DNA from: Myxococcales bacterium
GTDB taxonomy: Bacteria; Myxococcota_A; Polyangia; Polyangiales; Polyangiaceae
Assembly (NCBI GenBank): GCA_016706225.1
Contig: JADJKB010000008.1
Span: 248,001-312,000 of the forward strand
Direction: 5' to 3'
Length of the DNA stretch: 64,000 nucleotides
Shown: one piece after another, positions 8,756-17,191 of the stretch
Layout of the letters: each line of letters begins with the position of its first letter
How positions within the stretch are numbered: the stretch's first letter is position 1
Position numbers and translations under genes: made by a program
The notes under the pieces: generated by a model
What the model saw: only the letters and a program-made list of their open reading frames with translations
Told to the model about the DNA's origin: nothing
Database searches by the model: none

Positions 8756-9492
8756 GGACTAGCCCCGGCCTGCGGTCCCACGAATGCATCCCGACACACT
8801 GCGCCGCAGTTCCCGGCCTTTGCGCAGCTGTTGCAGACCCGAGCGCGCAAGACCGCGGCGCCAGCCAGCAGCACGAACGCGGCCACGGCCATCCAGAATC
8901 CCGTCGTGGGCTGAGCGAAGGTCATGAACTGGCCGATCTTGCCGTTGCCGAAGAGCTGCGGGGTGAACGAGGGCAGGCGGATGGGCGCCTCGGGGTTCAG
9001 CGAGTGCCCAAAACGGTACATCCAGTAGTAGCTGTCGGCGATGAAGGCGAAGGGAAACACGAAACCCACCGCGGCGAGCAGCCGTCCCAGCTTCTTGCCG
9101 GCGATCAAGGTCAACGCGACCACTGCCACCGCTAGCACGGCAATCCCGTAGCCGGCCAGCTGCCGCTCGGTGGGAGCGGCCTGGGTCAGGCTGGCCATGC
9201 CGATGTAGTGGTTCAGGATGTCCACCTCCTTGGCGTCGCCGGAGACGCCGGTGAGGGAGACGATGATCTGCAGACCCTTTGGGTACTGCGGCGCATACAG
9301 CTTGATCCACCACCAGGGCTGAGAGAGTGAGCTCACCTGCAGGCCCACGGCGGCGAGGGCGAGCACAATCACGCTCCACCTCGCCGCCCACCGCCGCCGC
9401 ACGCCGGGCACGGGCGCCACGACCTTCAGGTGGTGATGCCCGTCCGCGGTTTCTTTGACGTTCTCTCGCTTCGATTCGGCAGCGGCTGTCAT
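8752..9492 (-). CDS. nosB: NosB-like membrane protein of clade-II nos operons
   Basis: A 246-residue membrane protein; the ATG at 9492 is chosen because the open frame further upstream reads through the end of nosZ. Four helices are visible: near residue 40 (SVIVLALAAVGLQVSSLSQP), then after a 70-residue external loop with WWWIKLYAPQYPKGL and ILNHYIGMASL, three more around LAVAVVALTLIAG, VGFVFPFAFIADSYYW and FWMAVAAFVLLAGAAVL. The C-terminus is Cys-rich (CNSCAKAGNCGAVC), possibly a metal site. Position between nosZ and nosD, size and topology match NosB, the protein of unknown role found only with atypical NosZ. The name rests on context more than on a remembered alignment. Confidence 0.65.
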   Translation of the reverse strand: MTAAAESKRENVKETADGHHHLKVVAPVPGVRRRWAARWSVIVLALAAVGLQVSSLSQPWWWIKLYAPQYPKGLQIIVSLTGVSGDAKEVDILNHYIGMASLTQAAPTERQLAGYGIAVLAVAVVALTLIAGKKLGRLLAAVGFVFPFAFIADSYYWMYRFGHSLNPEAPIRLPSFTPQLFGNGKIGQFMTFAQPTTGFWMAVAAFVLLAGAAVLRARVCNSCAKAGNCGAVCRDAFVGPQAGASP

Positions 9493-9517
9493 CGTGGCTT
9501 CGGTGCTTTCTCCCCCC

Positions 9518-11503
9518 TCACTTCGGCTTGACCAGGAAGTAGCCAGCCATCTCCAGGTGCAGGGCAGAGCAGAACTCGGTGCAGTAGAACGGGAAGACAC
9601 CCGGTACGTCGGCCTTGAAGGTCACGTTCTCGTGTTTGCCCGGCTCCAGGCTCAGGTTGACGTTGTACATGTTCAGCGCAAAGCCGTGGGTCTGGTCCTC
9701 GGCCGCCTCGAGGCTGGTGATGTGGAGATTCACGGTGTCGCCTTCGTTGACCTCGATCTGATCGGGGACGAAGTGGCTGCGGATTGCCGTCATCCAGACG
9801 TCGACGGTGGTGCCGTTGCGGGTGATCTTGGCGGCCTTCTCGTTCGCCACTGCGTTCGGATCGACCTGCCCCGTGTAGGGGTTCTCTCCCGCTTTGTACG
9901 CCTGAATCGGCTTCAGCTTGTCGCTCTTGATCATCTGCGAGTAGTGCGGCTCACCGATGCCGATTGGGGTGTCGCTGAGCAACCGCATGTTGTCGCCGGC
10001 CACGTCGAGGAGCTGGAAGTTCTGCGGGTACAGCGGGCCGACCTTGGAGAACCGGTCCATGCTCATCTTGTTCATCGCCACGACGTATTTGCCGTCCGGG
10101 CTCACGGTGTCCCCTTCGGCCGCCATGATGTGGCCGATATTGTAGTGCACCGGGAGCTTTTCGACGAGCTTCAGGTCCTTGAGCGACCATTTGGCGACGA
10201 CACTCTCGATGAACACCGAGGTGTAGGCGAAACCCTTGTCGTCGAAGACCGTGTGCAGCGGTCCGAGGCCGATCTCCGTCTGGCCGCGGATCGACTCCTT
10301 GAACGACAAGATGGGCAAGCCGTAGGCGTCCTTGCCCTCGAACTTCTTCTGGTCGATGAGCGCCTTCATCTTGGCGAAGTCATAGACCGTGGCATGGGTG
10401 TCGAGCTTGCCACCGACCACGATCGCGGTTCCGTCGGGCGTCACGTCGCAGCCGTGGGGGCTCTTGGGCTCGCCGACCAGCGCGATCACGTTCTCTTCGG
10501 CGCTGACCTTGAGCGGTAGCACCTTCATGCCCTTGATCGTGACGGCCTTGCCATCTTTGACCAGCTTTTCGGCCTTCTTCCAGTCGATGATGTGCATGTA
10601 GTCCATGTCGTTCTTGGACGCACCGCTCTCGATTGGGGGTTTGCCTTCCAGCGTGCCACCGATGGCCATCTCGGTGTTGAACGAGTTGATGAAGGCCCAG
10701 CCGTCGCTGACCAGCTTGCCGGCGTCGGCGAGATCCTGAGTGTAAGGCGGCAGCTCGATCGCAAAACTCTGCGCGGTGTCGATACGGCCCTTCGCGCGGT
10801 CGAACTTCCAGAACATCGCCACGCCGCGGTACTTCTCTTTGTACTCCGACAGCGGCGCGTACTCGCGGCCCAGTGGGGCCGGATACTGGCTGGTCTCGAT
10901 GATGTAGTTGGTGTTCGGATCGACGAAGGCGCCGCCGTGATCGCTGGCGACCAGGGGATTGGGCACCAGCTGTTTGGTCATGAAGTCTTTGAGATCGACC
11001 ACGGCCACGCGGCCGTTGGCCTTGTCGTTCACGAACAGGTACTCGCCGTCGTAGTCACCCTTGGTCTCGCTCAGGTTCGGGTGGTGCACGTCGGCCCACG
11101 AGAGCTTGCGCGAGGTCTGCGCACCTTGCGCGAGGATCTTGTCGCTCTCACCACCGTAGCCGTAGCCCTGCCATGGCTCCGGGGAGAACACGGCGATGAC
11201 CTTCAGCAGGCGCATGGAGGGCATATCGATCATCAGGATCTGGCCAGACTGCCCGCCCGACGCGAACACGATGTAGTCGTCACTCTTGCCGCCGGGCACG
11301 TAGGTCTTGAGCGCGCCTTCGACGTCCGCTTCGGTCAGCCCGCGCGCGTCCATGAGCTGTTTGATCGACGCCGACGCGCCGAGTGCCCCGCTCGCGGTCT
11401 GAGCGCCTTTCTTTTCGGCTTTGTTCTCGCAAGATGCGGCCAAGGCCGCCAAACCGAGGACTGCGCCGCCCATGAGCAGCGCTTTCGTGAGGGTCAGTTG
11501 CAT
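9518..11503 (-). CDS. nosZ: Nitrous oxide reductase, clade II (atypical) NosZ
   Basis: A 661-residue periplasmic enzyme reducing N2O to N2. A GGAG lies 7 nt before the ATG at 11503 (a GTG directly upstream is less likely). There is no Tat RR motif; the leader ends LAASC, a possible lipobox, as expected of Sec-exported clade-II NosZ. The seven-bladed propeller carries the CuZ histidines: DVHHPNLSETKGDYDG, DHGGAF, MHIIDW, SPHGCDVTPDG, GPLHTVFDDKG and EPHYSQM. The C-terminal cupredoxin holds CuA: Cys641-x3-Cys645, His649, Met652, plus the upstream THGF His. It is the first gene of the nos operon. Confidence 0.97.
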   Translation of the reverse strand: MQLTLTKALLMGGAVLGLAALAASCENKAEKKGAQTASGALGASASIKQLMDARGLTEADVEGALKTYVPGGKSDDYIVFASGGQSGQILMIDMPSMRLLKVIAVFSPEPWQGYGYGGESDKILAQGAQTSRKLSWADVHHPNLSETKGDYDGEYLFVNDKANGRVAVVDLKDFMTKQLVPNPLVASDHGGAFVDPNTNYIIETSQYPAPLGREYAPLSEYKEKYRGVAMFWKFDRAKGRIDTAQSFAIELPPYTQDLADAGKLVSDGWAFINSFNTEMAIGGTLEGKPPIESGASKNDMDYMHIIDWKKAEKLVKDGKAVTIKGMKVLPLKVSAEENVIALVGEPKSPHGCDVTPDGTAIVVGGKLDTHATVYDFAKMKALIDQKKFEGKDAYGLPILSFKESIRGQTEIGLGPLHTVFDDKGFAYTSVFIESVVAKWSLKDLKLVEKLPVHYNIGHIMAAEGDTVSPDGKYVVAMNKMSMDRFSKVGPLYPQNFQLLDVAGDNMRLLSDTPIGIGEPHYSQMIKSDKLKPIQAYKAGENPYTGQVDPNAVANEKAAKITRNGTTVDVWMTAIRSHFVPDQIEVNEGDTVNLHITSLEAAEDQTHGFALNMYNVNLSLEPGKHENVTFKADVPGVFPFYCTEFCSALHLEMAGYFLVKPK

Positions 11504-11581
11504 CACATGTCTCCTGATTGTGCCGAGTGCCGCGAGGCTGGTTCCGGTGTCGACTCACTGGCAAAGGTCGTTCCGTTGCGA

Positions 11582-11678
11582 GTCAGACCTGACGGACACT
11601 GGGCTCGGGGCCTTGGGGGGCTAGTTCTCGTGGTGGATAGGGGATGTTCGGTGGAATTTGCGCGACCAAGATCGCGCA
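11582..11678 (-). promoter_or_regulatory. nosZ upstream region with two inverted repeats
   Basis: The 236-nt region between the fasciclin gene and nosZ holds GTCAG-AC-CTGAC (11582-11593) and a perfect 7-bp inverted repeat TGCGCGA-6 nt-TCGCGCA (11659-11678). Either could be an operator for a redox or nitrogen-oxide regulator. Neither matches the FNR consensus TTGAT-N4-ATCAA. No clear promoter hexamers are visible. Confidence 0.25.
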
Positions 11679-11723
11679 GTGGGTGCGCGAGCGAGCGCCG
11701 AGGGCGCAGTGATTTCGGCAATC

Positions 11724-11739
11724 TGGACCTCTGGGTCCA
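11724..11739 (-). terminator. Hairpin behind the fasciclin gene
   Basis: TGGACC, loop TCTG, GGTCCA: a perfect 6-bp stem directly after the TAG of the minus-strand fasciclin gene. No T-run follows, so termination may be partial and allow read-through into nosZ. Confidence 0.4.
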
Positions 11740-12306
11740 CTATTGGGCCGGCGGGAGCAGCACCCCATCGATGACGTGAACGATGCCGTTCGACGCCCGG
11801 ATCGAGGCCGTTATCGTCGCGTCGTTCAGCATGACCTTGTCGCCCTTGACGTGGATCGTGACCTTCAGACCGTTGGCCATCGCCAAGGTCTCGCCGTCCT
11901 TCAGATCCTTCGTTTCGTAGACCGACGTGGTCACGTGAAATTTCAGAATGTTGCGGAGGTCGTCCTTCTTTTCGGGCTTGAGCAGGCCGTCGACCGTGCC
12001 CGCAGGGAGCTTTTCGAAGGCGGCGTTGGTGGGCGCGAACACCGTCAATGGACCGGCGTTCGACACCGAGGTGACGTAGTCCGCCGCCTTGAGCGCGGTC
12101 ACCAGGGTCGTGTGATCCTTGGAACCTACCGCAATGCTGACGATGTTTTTCGGGTCGAGCGGGGGCAGGTTGCTGGCGGGCGCTCGAGAGGCGGCGGGCG
12201 CGGCAGCGGCGCTCTCCGCGGCCGAGCCGGCCTGGGCCGCGGCATCGGTCTTGTCGCAGCTCGCGAGCGAGAGGCAGATCCCCATGGTGATGAGCGACTT
12301 GTGCAT
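11740..12306 (-). CDS. Fasciclin (FAS1) domain lipoprotein
   Basis: A 188-residue product. The ATG at 12306 is preceded by GGAGGAGCC and gives a lipobox, LASC (Cys17). After an Ala/Pro-rich linker, residues about 50-188 form one FAS1 domain: TLVTALKAADYV, the H1 box GPLTVFAPTNAAFEKLP, FHVTTSVY and the H2 box ITASIRASNGIVHVIDGVLLP. FAS1 domains mediate adhesion or act as small periplasmic ligand binders. It is the nearest upstream gene to nosZ on the same strand, separated by 236 nt with a hairpin, so it may be a nos-associated accessory; that link is inference. Confidence 0.88.
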   Translation of the reverse strand: MHKSLITMGICLSLASCDKTDAAAQAGSAAESAAAAPAASRAPASNLPPLDPKNIVSIAVGSKDHTTLVTALKAADYVTSVSNAGPLTVFAPTNAAFEKLPAGTVDGLLKPEKKDDLRNILKFHVTTSVYETKDLKDGETLAMANGLKVTIHVKGDKVMLNDATITASIRASNGIVHVIDGVLLPPAQ

Positions 12307-12420
12307 TTGGCTCCTCCAGAGCGACGGGCGAGCCGGACAATTCGGAACCCCGCGTCGTGCGGCCGTAGGCAGCATGCGTGCCAACCGTGCTGCTCGGTGC
12401 TGCTAGGCTCCGCCCAGCCC

Positions 12421-13539
12421 ATGTTCGGCCTGGCTCCACTGCCCCGCACGCTGGCCGCTGCGCTGCGTGATGCGGGCCACAAGAAATTCGAGGTTCGCCT
12501 CTCGGCGCTGCGTGACCTCGGTCGTCATGCTGGGGAAGGGAGCCAGGACGCCGTCTCACGCCTGCGCGCGGCGCTGCTCGAAGACGCTGCCGCGGGGGTT
12601 CGGGCGGAGGCTGCGCTCGCCCTCGCCGACGCAGGCGTGAAAGGGGTGCTCCCCGATCTGGTTCGAGCCGTGACCGAGGACGAGTCGCTACGCGTGCGAC
12701 AGATGTGTCTGGTTGCCCTCGGCGAGATCGCGGGCACCGACGCGGAGGCCGCCGTCGAGGTGGTGGACGTGGTCGAAGCGGCGCTCGCAGATCCTCGACC
12801 GGAGATCCGTTTCCAGGCCATGGTTGCCTTCGCGCAGGTCGGGGGAGAGCGCTCGGTCGATGCGCTGTTTCGCGCGCTCGAGGATCCCGACGGCCACGTG
12901 CGTTATGTCGGCCTTAGACTGGCGGAGGAGCGCTGGGTTGGTGAGCACACATCGGTCGCCCCCGCTCGGCTCGCGTCGAGAGCGCGTGTGCTGCTCGATG
13001 ACGAGGTTGCCGAGGTGCGCTTGGCCGCCGCGCTGCTCCTTGGGCGGCTGGGCGACAAGAGCGGCGCGGACGTGTTGGTGGTGGCGGTGGGGACTGGCAG
13101 CGGCACTCACGAGCCGGAGGACGCCGAGGCGGCCATCGAGCTCGCGGGGGAGCTCGGGCTCGCCGCGGCCCGCGCCGGCCTGGTGAAGCGGGCGTTCGGA
13201 CTGTTCGGCGTGAGCCGCGACCCGTTCGCGTGGCAGGCCAAGGTCGCGCTGGCTCGCCTCGGTGATGCGCGGGCCCGCAGCAGCATTCTCCAGGGGCTCG
13301 ACGCCTGGACGCGAGACGCGCGGACCCTGGCGGTCGCCGCCGCCGGACGTGCGCGGCTAAAGGAAGCGCGTACGCTGATTCTGGCGATGCGGGGCCGGCC
13401 GGAGCGGGCGGAGCCCTCGGCCGTGGAAGAATCACTGCGGCTACTGGGCGCTGCCGATCACATTGACGCCGCGCCGGGCCACGGCGAAGGAGGAGACCAT
13501 GATTCAGCTGCGCGACAAGACCCTGGCCAGGATCCGTGA
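12421..13539 (+). CDS. HEAT-repeat protein
   Basis: A 372-residue cytosolic protein; the ATG at 12421 follows a 114-nt gap from the divergent fasciclin gene, and the longer upstream frame is antisense to that gene. At least six HEAT or PBS-lyase-type helical repeats are visible from residue 10 to 330: KKFEVRLSALRDLGRHA, AAAGVRAEAALALADAG, SLRVRQMCLVALGEIAG, RPEIRFQAMVAFAQVGG, EVRLAAALLLGRLGDKSG and DARTLAVAAAGRARL. Such arrays are protein-binding scaffolds. Its last 41 nt overlap the downstream TerB-like gene in another frame, an unusually long overlap. Confidence 0.75.
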   Translation: MFGLAPLPRTLAAALRDAGHKKFEVRLSALRDLGRHAGEGSQDAVSRLRAALLEDAAAGVRAEAALALADAGVKGVLPDLVRAVTEDESLRVRQMCLVALGEIAGTDAEAAVEVVDVVEAALADPRPEIRFQAMVAFAQVGGERSVDALFRALEDPDGHVRYVGLRLAEERWVGEHTSVAPARLASRARVLLDDEVAEVRLAAALLLGRLGDKSGADVLVVAVGTGSGTHEPEDAEAAIELAGELGLAAARAGLVKRAFGLFGVSRDPFAWQAKVALARLGDARARSSILQGLDAWTRDARTLAVAAAGRARLKEARTLILAMRGRPERAEPSAVEESLRLLGAADHIDAAPGHGEGGDHDSAARQDPGQDP

Positions 13540-14020
13540 CGAGCTGCTCGAGGTGGGTCAACCCCCGAGCGTTCACTTCATGCGTGCCGCGGCGGAGGAC
13601 GACCCGTTCGCGGGTGATCCCGACGCCAAGCAACGCTTCGAGGCGCTGTTCGAGGTGATGTGCCTGATGGTCATGGCGGACGGTAAGGTCACCGACAGCG
13701 AGCGTGACGTGTTGCGCGGCGCGGTGCGGGGGCTGACTCAGCACGCCGTGCGGACGCACCACATCGAAAAGCTGTTCGAGCAGTGTGCCGAGCTGGCGAA
13801 GCAGGGCATGGAAGCGCGCCTGGCCGCCGTGGCGCCCACGCTGAAAGAGGACCCCGCCCTCGCGGACGCCGCGTTCTCGCTGGCCGCCGCGCTGGCGTTT
13901 GCCGACGACGAGATCGAAGACAGCGAGAACGAGGTGATCAACGCCCTGGCCGAAGCCCTGGAGCTCGATGGAGATCACGCGACGGAGCTCCTGAACCAGC
14001 TCGAGACGGAATCCGAGTGA
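13499..14020 (+). CDS. TerB-like acidic helical protein
   Basis: A 173-residue cytosolic protein. AAGGAGGAGA precedes the ATG at 13499, which decides the start inside the end of the HEAT gene. It has the TerB signature MADGKVTDSERDVLRG near residue 60 and a second, similar helix-loop element near the C-terminus (FADDEIEDSENEVINALAEAL), both with the Asp/Glu cluster of TerB/TerB_C folds. TerB domains are linked to tellurite response and membrane-associated stress complexes, but single TerB-like proteins are widespread and uncharacterised. The stop overlaps the GTG of the E1-alpha gene. Confidence 0.72.
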   Translation: MIQLRDKTLARIRDELLEVGQPPSVHFMRAAAEDDPFAGDPDAKQRFEALFEVMCLMVMADGKVTDSERDVLRGAVRGLTQHAVRTHHIEKLFEQCAELAKQGMEARLAAVAPTLKEDPALADAAFSLAAALAFADDEIEDSENEVINALAEALELDGDHATELLNQLETESE

Positions 14021-15138
14021 CCGGCAAGCGGTCCGAGCGCAGCGCCGATCCGACGCTCGGGTTGCTCCGAGTGCTCACGGACGACGGCAGCACCGATCCC
14101 GCAACGGATCCGCGCCTGCCGCGGGAGACCCTGCTGCGCATGTACCGCGAAATGCGGAAGATGCGCGTGCTCGAGACACGCATGGTCGGTCTGCAGCGAC
14201 AGGGCCGCGTCGGGTTCTACGGCACCTGTACGGGGCAGGAGGCGACCCCCATCGCAACCGCCCTCGCCACCGCAGAGAACGACTGGATCTTCCCCGCGCT
14301 ACGCGAGAGCTCCATCATGCTGGTCCGGGGGTTCCCTCTGGACACGTACCTCGCCCAGGTCTTCGGCAACGACCTCGACGTGCTGAAGGGGCGCAACATG
14401 CCCAGCCACATGGCGGGCCGAGCGGTGAACCAGGTGTCGTGGTCGAGCTGCATCGGCCCCCAGATCCCCCAGGCGGTGGGCGCGGCTTGGGCTGCGAAGC
14501 TGCGCAAAGATCCGACGGTTACCATCGGCTTCATGGGGGATGGCGCGACGAGCCAGCCGGACTTCCACAACGCGATGAACTTCGCTGCCGTGTTCCAGGT
14601 CCCGTGCGTGATGATCTGCCAGAACAACCACTGGTCCATCAGTGTGCCAACAGCTCGCCAGACCGCGTCCGAGACGCTGGCGGTGAAGGCCAAGGCCTAC
14701 GGCCTGCCTGGCGTGCGCGTCGACGGCAACGACGTGCTCGCGGTCTACCGAGTGGTCAAAGACGCGGTCGACCGCGCGCGAGCCGGCGGCGGACCGACGT
14801 TCGTCGAGAGTTTCACCTATCGCATGGGGGCCCACTCGACGAGTGACGATCCGACCCGCTATCGCTCCGAAGAGGAAGTGAAGAGCTGGGCCGAGAAGGA
14901 CCCCATCGACCGCATCCGGCGCCACCTCGAGCGCGAGGGCCACCTGGACGCGGCGCTCGTGGAGCGCATCGATCAGGAGCTCAACGAGGAAATCTCGCGC
15001 GCCATCGAGGCAGTCGAAAAACGCCTGCCCCCGCCCCTCGAGTCACTCTTCGACGACGTGTACGCGGTGCTGCCCTGGCATCTTCGCGAGCAGCGCGACG
15101 CGCTGGCAAACGCACCGCGGGCGCCGAGCGGGCACTGA
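14017..15138 (+). CDS. 2-oxoacid dehydrogenase E1 component, alpha subunit (branched-chain type)
   Basis: A 373-residue thiamine-diphosphate enzyme subunit starting with GTG in the upstream stop (GTGA). The TPP motif begins GDGATSQPDFHNAMNF and ends with QNN; the FYGTCTGQEA and PSHMAGRAVN stretches line the active site. The loop YRMGAHSTSDDPTRYR is the phosphorylation-loop sequence of branched-chain 2-oxoacid dehydrogenase E1-alpha, favouring BkdA-like over PdhA. The enzyme would decarboxylate a 2-oxoacid together with an E1-beta subunit and pass the acyl group to E2 lipoate. No E1-beta or E2 gene is adjacent; a dihydrolipoyl dehydrogenase gene lies 7 kb downstream. Confidence 0.9.
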   Translation: MTGKRSERSADPTLGLLRVLTDDGSTDPATDPRLPRETLLRMYREMRKMRVLETRMVGLQRQGRVGFYGTCTGQEATPIATALATAENDWIFPALRESSIMLVRGFPLDTYLAQVFGNDLDVLKGRNMPSHMAGRAVNQVSWSSCIGPQIPQAVGAAWAAKLRKDPTVTIGFMGDGATSQPDFHNAMNFAAVFQVPCVMICQNNHWSISVPTARQTASETLAVKAKAYGLPGVRVDGNDVLAVYRVVKDAVDRARAGGGPTFVESFTYRMGAHSTSDDPTRYRSEEEVKSWAEKDPIDRIRRHLEREGHLDAALVERIDQELNEEISRAIEAVEKRLPPPLESLFDDVYAVLPWHLREQRDALANAPRAPSGH

Positions 15139-15139
15139 C

Positions 15140-15169
15140 TCGTGACTCGCCTTTGCGGGCGAATCACGA
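15140..15169 (+). terminator. Hairpin after the E1-alpha gene
   Basis: TCGTGACTCGCC, loop TTTGCG, GGCGAATCACGA: a 12-bp stem with one mismatch, two bases after the E1-alpha stop codon. Position and strength suggest it ends the HEAT-TerB-E1-alpha operon, although no T-run follows. Confidence 0.5.
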
Positions 15170-15939
15170 AGGCTTCCGGGGTCAGGCGTCAGGCCACCGG
15201 CTCGAGAGCGCACCGCGAGCGATCGAATGAGGCCATCGAGTGCACGGAGCCAGGAACCGGCCCTGATCGGGAGTCGGGCCGGCCAGCAGCAAAGGGGCAC
15301 GGCCGAGGTGCCCCCGCCTCGCCCGGCGAGAGCTGGAAGGCCAGCGCCGAGGACCGAGCGGTCGGCGAAGGCAGCGGCCGCGAGAAGAGAGCAAGGAAGA
15401 CGAAGTAGTCACTCTGCGGCGCAGGGCGAGACGATGCCCGCGCGGACGTCGCGTCTCGTCGCCTGGGAGCGGCCACCGGAAGAGCGGTCTCAACGCGCAC
15501 GGTGTGCCCCGCTCGGGCTCGGTCGCGTTGCTTTGCTGCGCGAGCCGGCGAGCCCATGCCGCTGCCGCTTCCAAGACCACCGAGGGCAATCCGTGCACCC
15601 CTCTTTGTTCGAGGGGTGCGAGAGGCGTGGTTCCGAGCTCTGCGCCGCGCCGAAGCGCGTGCTTGAAAAGAGCATGTCGAGCGCGACACGAGCACGATTT
15701 TTCTTGACCGGTTTCCGGGCGCGCAGCGCGCGCTTGCGACGAGTCACGCGGAGACCCTCACGCGCTGCCACGAGGATGAGCGCTGTGCGCGCTTCGCGCA
15801 TCGCGGTGACGTTCGAAGCATTTCACGTCGTGAGCGTCGCGCCTGGTGGCAGCGGTGAGGGCGAAAAATCGCGTGGTATGCGGAGATATGCGCGCCCCTC
15901 TCGCTCACTGCTCTCACCGATGACGAGCTCATCGCTCAC
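15170..15939. other. Gene-poor stretch with a strong hairpin
   Basis: About 770 nt with no convincing gene. Open frames occur on both strands but have arbitrary Arg/Ala/Ser-rich composition, no domain and no ribosome-binding site. A perfect 9-bp inverted repeat GCACCCCTC-7 nt-GAGGGGTGC lies at 15595-15619. The stretch 15604-15720 is less GC-rich than its surroundings. The last 80 nt contain the apparent displaced 5' end of the HNH gene. Confidence 0.5.
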
Positions 15940-17100
15940 TTGCCGGAGGCCCGCCGCGCCGAGCGCCGCGCCGTCGCCCGGGTCATCGCCTACCTCGGCG
16001 AGGTCGAGCGGCGGAAGTTGTATCTCGGTCAGGCCTGCTCCTCGATGTTCGCGTACTGCACGGAGCGGCTCGGGTACTCCGAAAACGAGGCGCAGACGCG
16101 CATCGCCGTCGCCCGGACTTGCCTTCGGTTTCCCGAGGCAATGGCCGACCTCGAGTCCGGCGCGCTCCACCTGACCGGCCTCTGGTTGCTCGCGCCTCGC
16201 CTCACGGACGAAAACGTGAGTGCGCTGCTCAGCGAGGTCCGGGGCAAGAGCCGCCGCCAAATCGAGGCGCTGCTCGCGCGCCGCTTCCCCAAGCCGGACG
16301 TGCTCCCGAGCATCACGCCGCTCGGGGGACGCACCATGCTCGAGCAAGGTGACACGGGGCCCGGCGCCCCGGTCGCCCAGGGCGACGCGACCCCGGGCGC
16401 GCCGGCGAGCTCCCGGGCTCGGGTCGAGCCGCTCTCGGCGACGAGCTTCCGCGTGGAGTTCACGGCCAGTGCGGCGCTCAGGGACAAGCTCGAGCGCGCT
16501 CGAGACCTGCTCAGCCACGCCGAGCCGGGCGGGGAGCTCGCCGTCATCATCGAGCGGGCCATCGACGAGCTCATCGCCGTCGAGACCAAGCGCCGCGAGG
16601 GCGCGGGCAAGCCGCGCAAGCGTCGCGAGACGAAGCCGGGCTCGCGGCACGTGCCCGTCGACGTCCAGCGGGAGGTGCGGGAGCGGGACGCTGACCAGTG
16701 CACCTTCACCGATGCTGCCGGTCGCAGATGCTCGGAGACCCGTTTCCTGACCATCGAGCACATCGTTCCCTTCGCGAAGGGCGGGCCGACCACCGTGGAC
16801 AACTGCTGCCTGCTCTGCTCGGCTCACAACTCGTATCGAGCGCGACAGGTGTTCGGCGAAGAGCACATCCAGAACGAGATCGCCGGGGCTCGAGCTCGCC
16901 GCGAAACGAACCGCACGCCGGCACCTGCGGTCGCGGCCGCGCCCGAGCCCGAAGTGTTCGAGAAGGTGCGCTCGGCGCTGGTGCTCTCGGGGTTCAAGCG
17001 GGCCCAGGCACGGCAAGCTGTCGAGCACGTGCGACTGCGCGGGATCGAGCCTCGGGTCGAACCCCTGCTTCGCGCCGCCATCGCCGTGCTCACACCCTGA
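15940..17100 (+). CDS. HNH endonuclease domain protein, probably frameshifted at its 5' end
   Basis: From the first canonical start in frame (TTG at 15940) the product has 386 residues. Residues 1-90 are the helical N-domain (RRKLYLGQACSSMFAYCTE, ENEAQTRIAVARTCLRFP). A variable linker follows, then a C-terminal HNH nuclease: RDADQCTFTDAAGRRC, EHIVPFAKGG and DNCCLLCSAHN, with the His-Asn-His set intact. Such genes are abundant in Polyangia-like genomes and resemble DUF222-HNH proteins, possibly selfish or defence-related. The frame stays open upstream of 15940 and encodes SLTALTDDELIAHLP, the conserved family N-terminus, but has no ATG/GTG/TTG there; see the findings. A hairpin follows the stop. 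Confidence 0.8.
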   Translation: MPEARRAERRAVARVIAYLGEVERRKLYLGQACSSMFAYCTERLGYSENEAQTRIAVARTCLRFPEAMADLESGALHLTGLWLLAPRLTDENVSALLSEVRGKSRRQIEALLARRFPKPDVLPSITPLGGRTMLEQGDTGPGAPVAQGDATPGAPASSRARVEPLSATSFRVEFTASAALRDKLERARDLLSHAEPGGELAVIIERAIDELIAVETKRREGAGKPRKRRETKPGSRHVPVDVQREVRERDADQCTFTDAAGRRCSETRFLTIEHIVPFAKGGPTTVDNCCLLCSAHNSYRARQVFGEEHIQNEIAGARARRETNRTPAPAVAAAPEPEVFEKVRSALVLSGFKRAQARQAVEHVRLRGIEPRVEPLLRAAIAVLTP

Positions 17101-17109
17101 GACGGTCCG

Positions 17110-17134
17110 GGCACACCCGCACAAAGGGTGTGCC
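17110..17134 (+). terminator. Hairpin after the HNH gene
   Basis: GGCACACCC, loop GCACAAA, GGGTGTGCC: a perfect 9-bp stem starting 9 nt after the HNH gene stop. It lacks a T-run but is the strongest structure in the gap. Confidence 0.5.
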
Positions 17135-17191
17135 GGCAGGTGCTCGTGGTCTCGGCAGCGGCAGCGTTGTGGGCACCAATGCGAGCGCATC

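Noticed and set aside
15189..15801. Open frames of 100-170 codons on the minus strand in the gene-poor stretch
   Set aside because: Arbitrary Arg/Ser/Pro-rich translations, no ribosome-binding site and no family resemblance.
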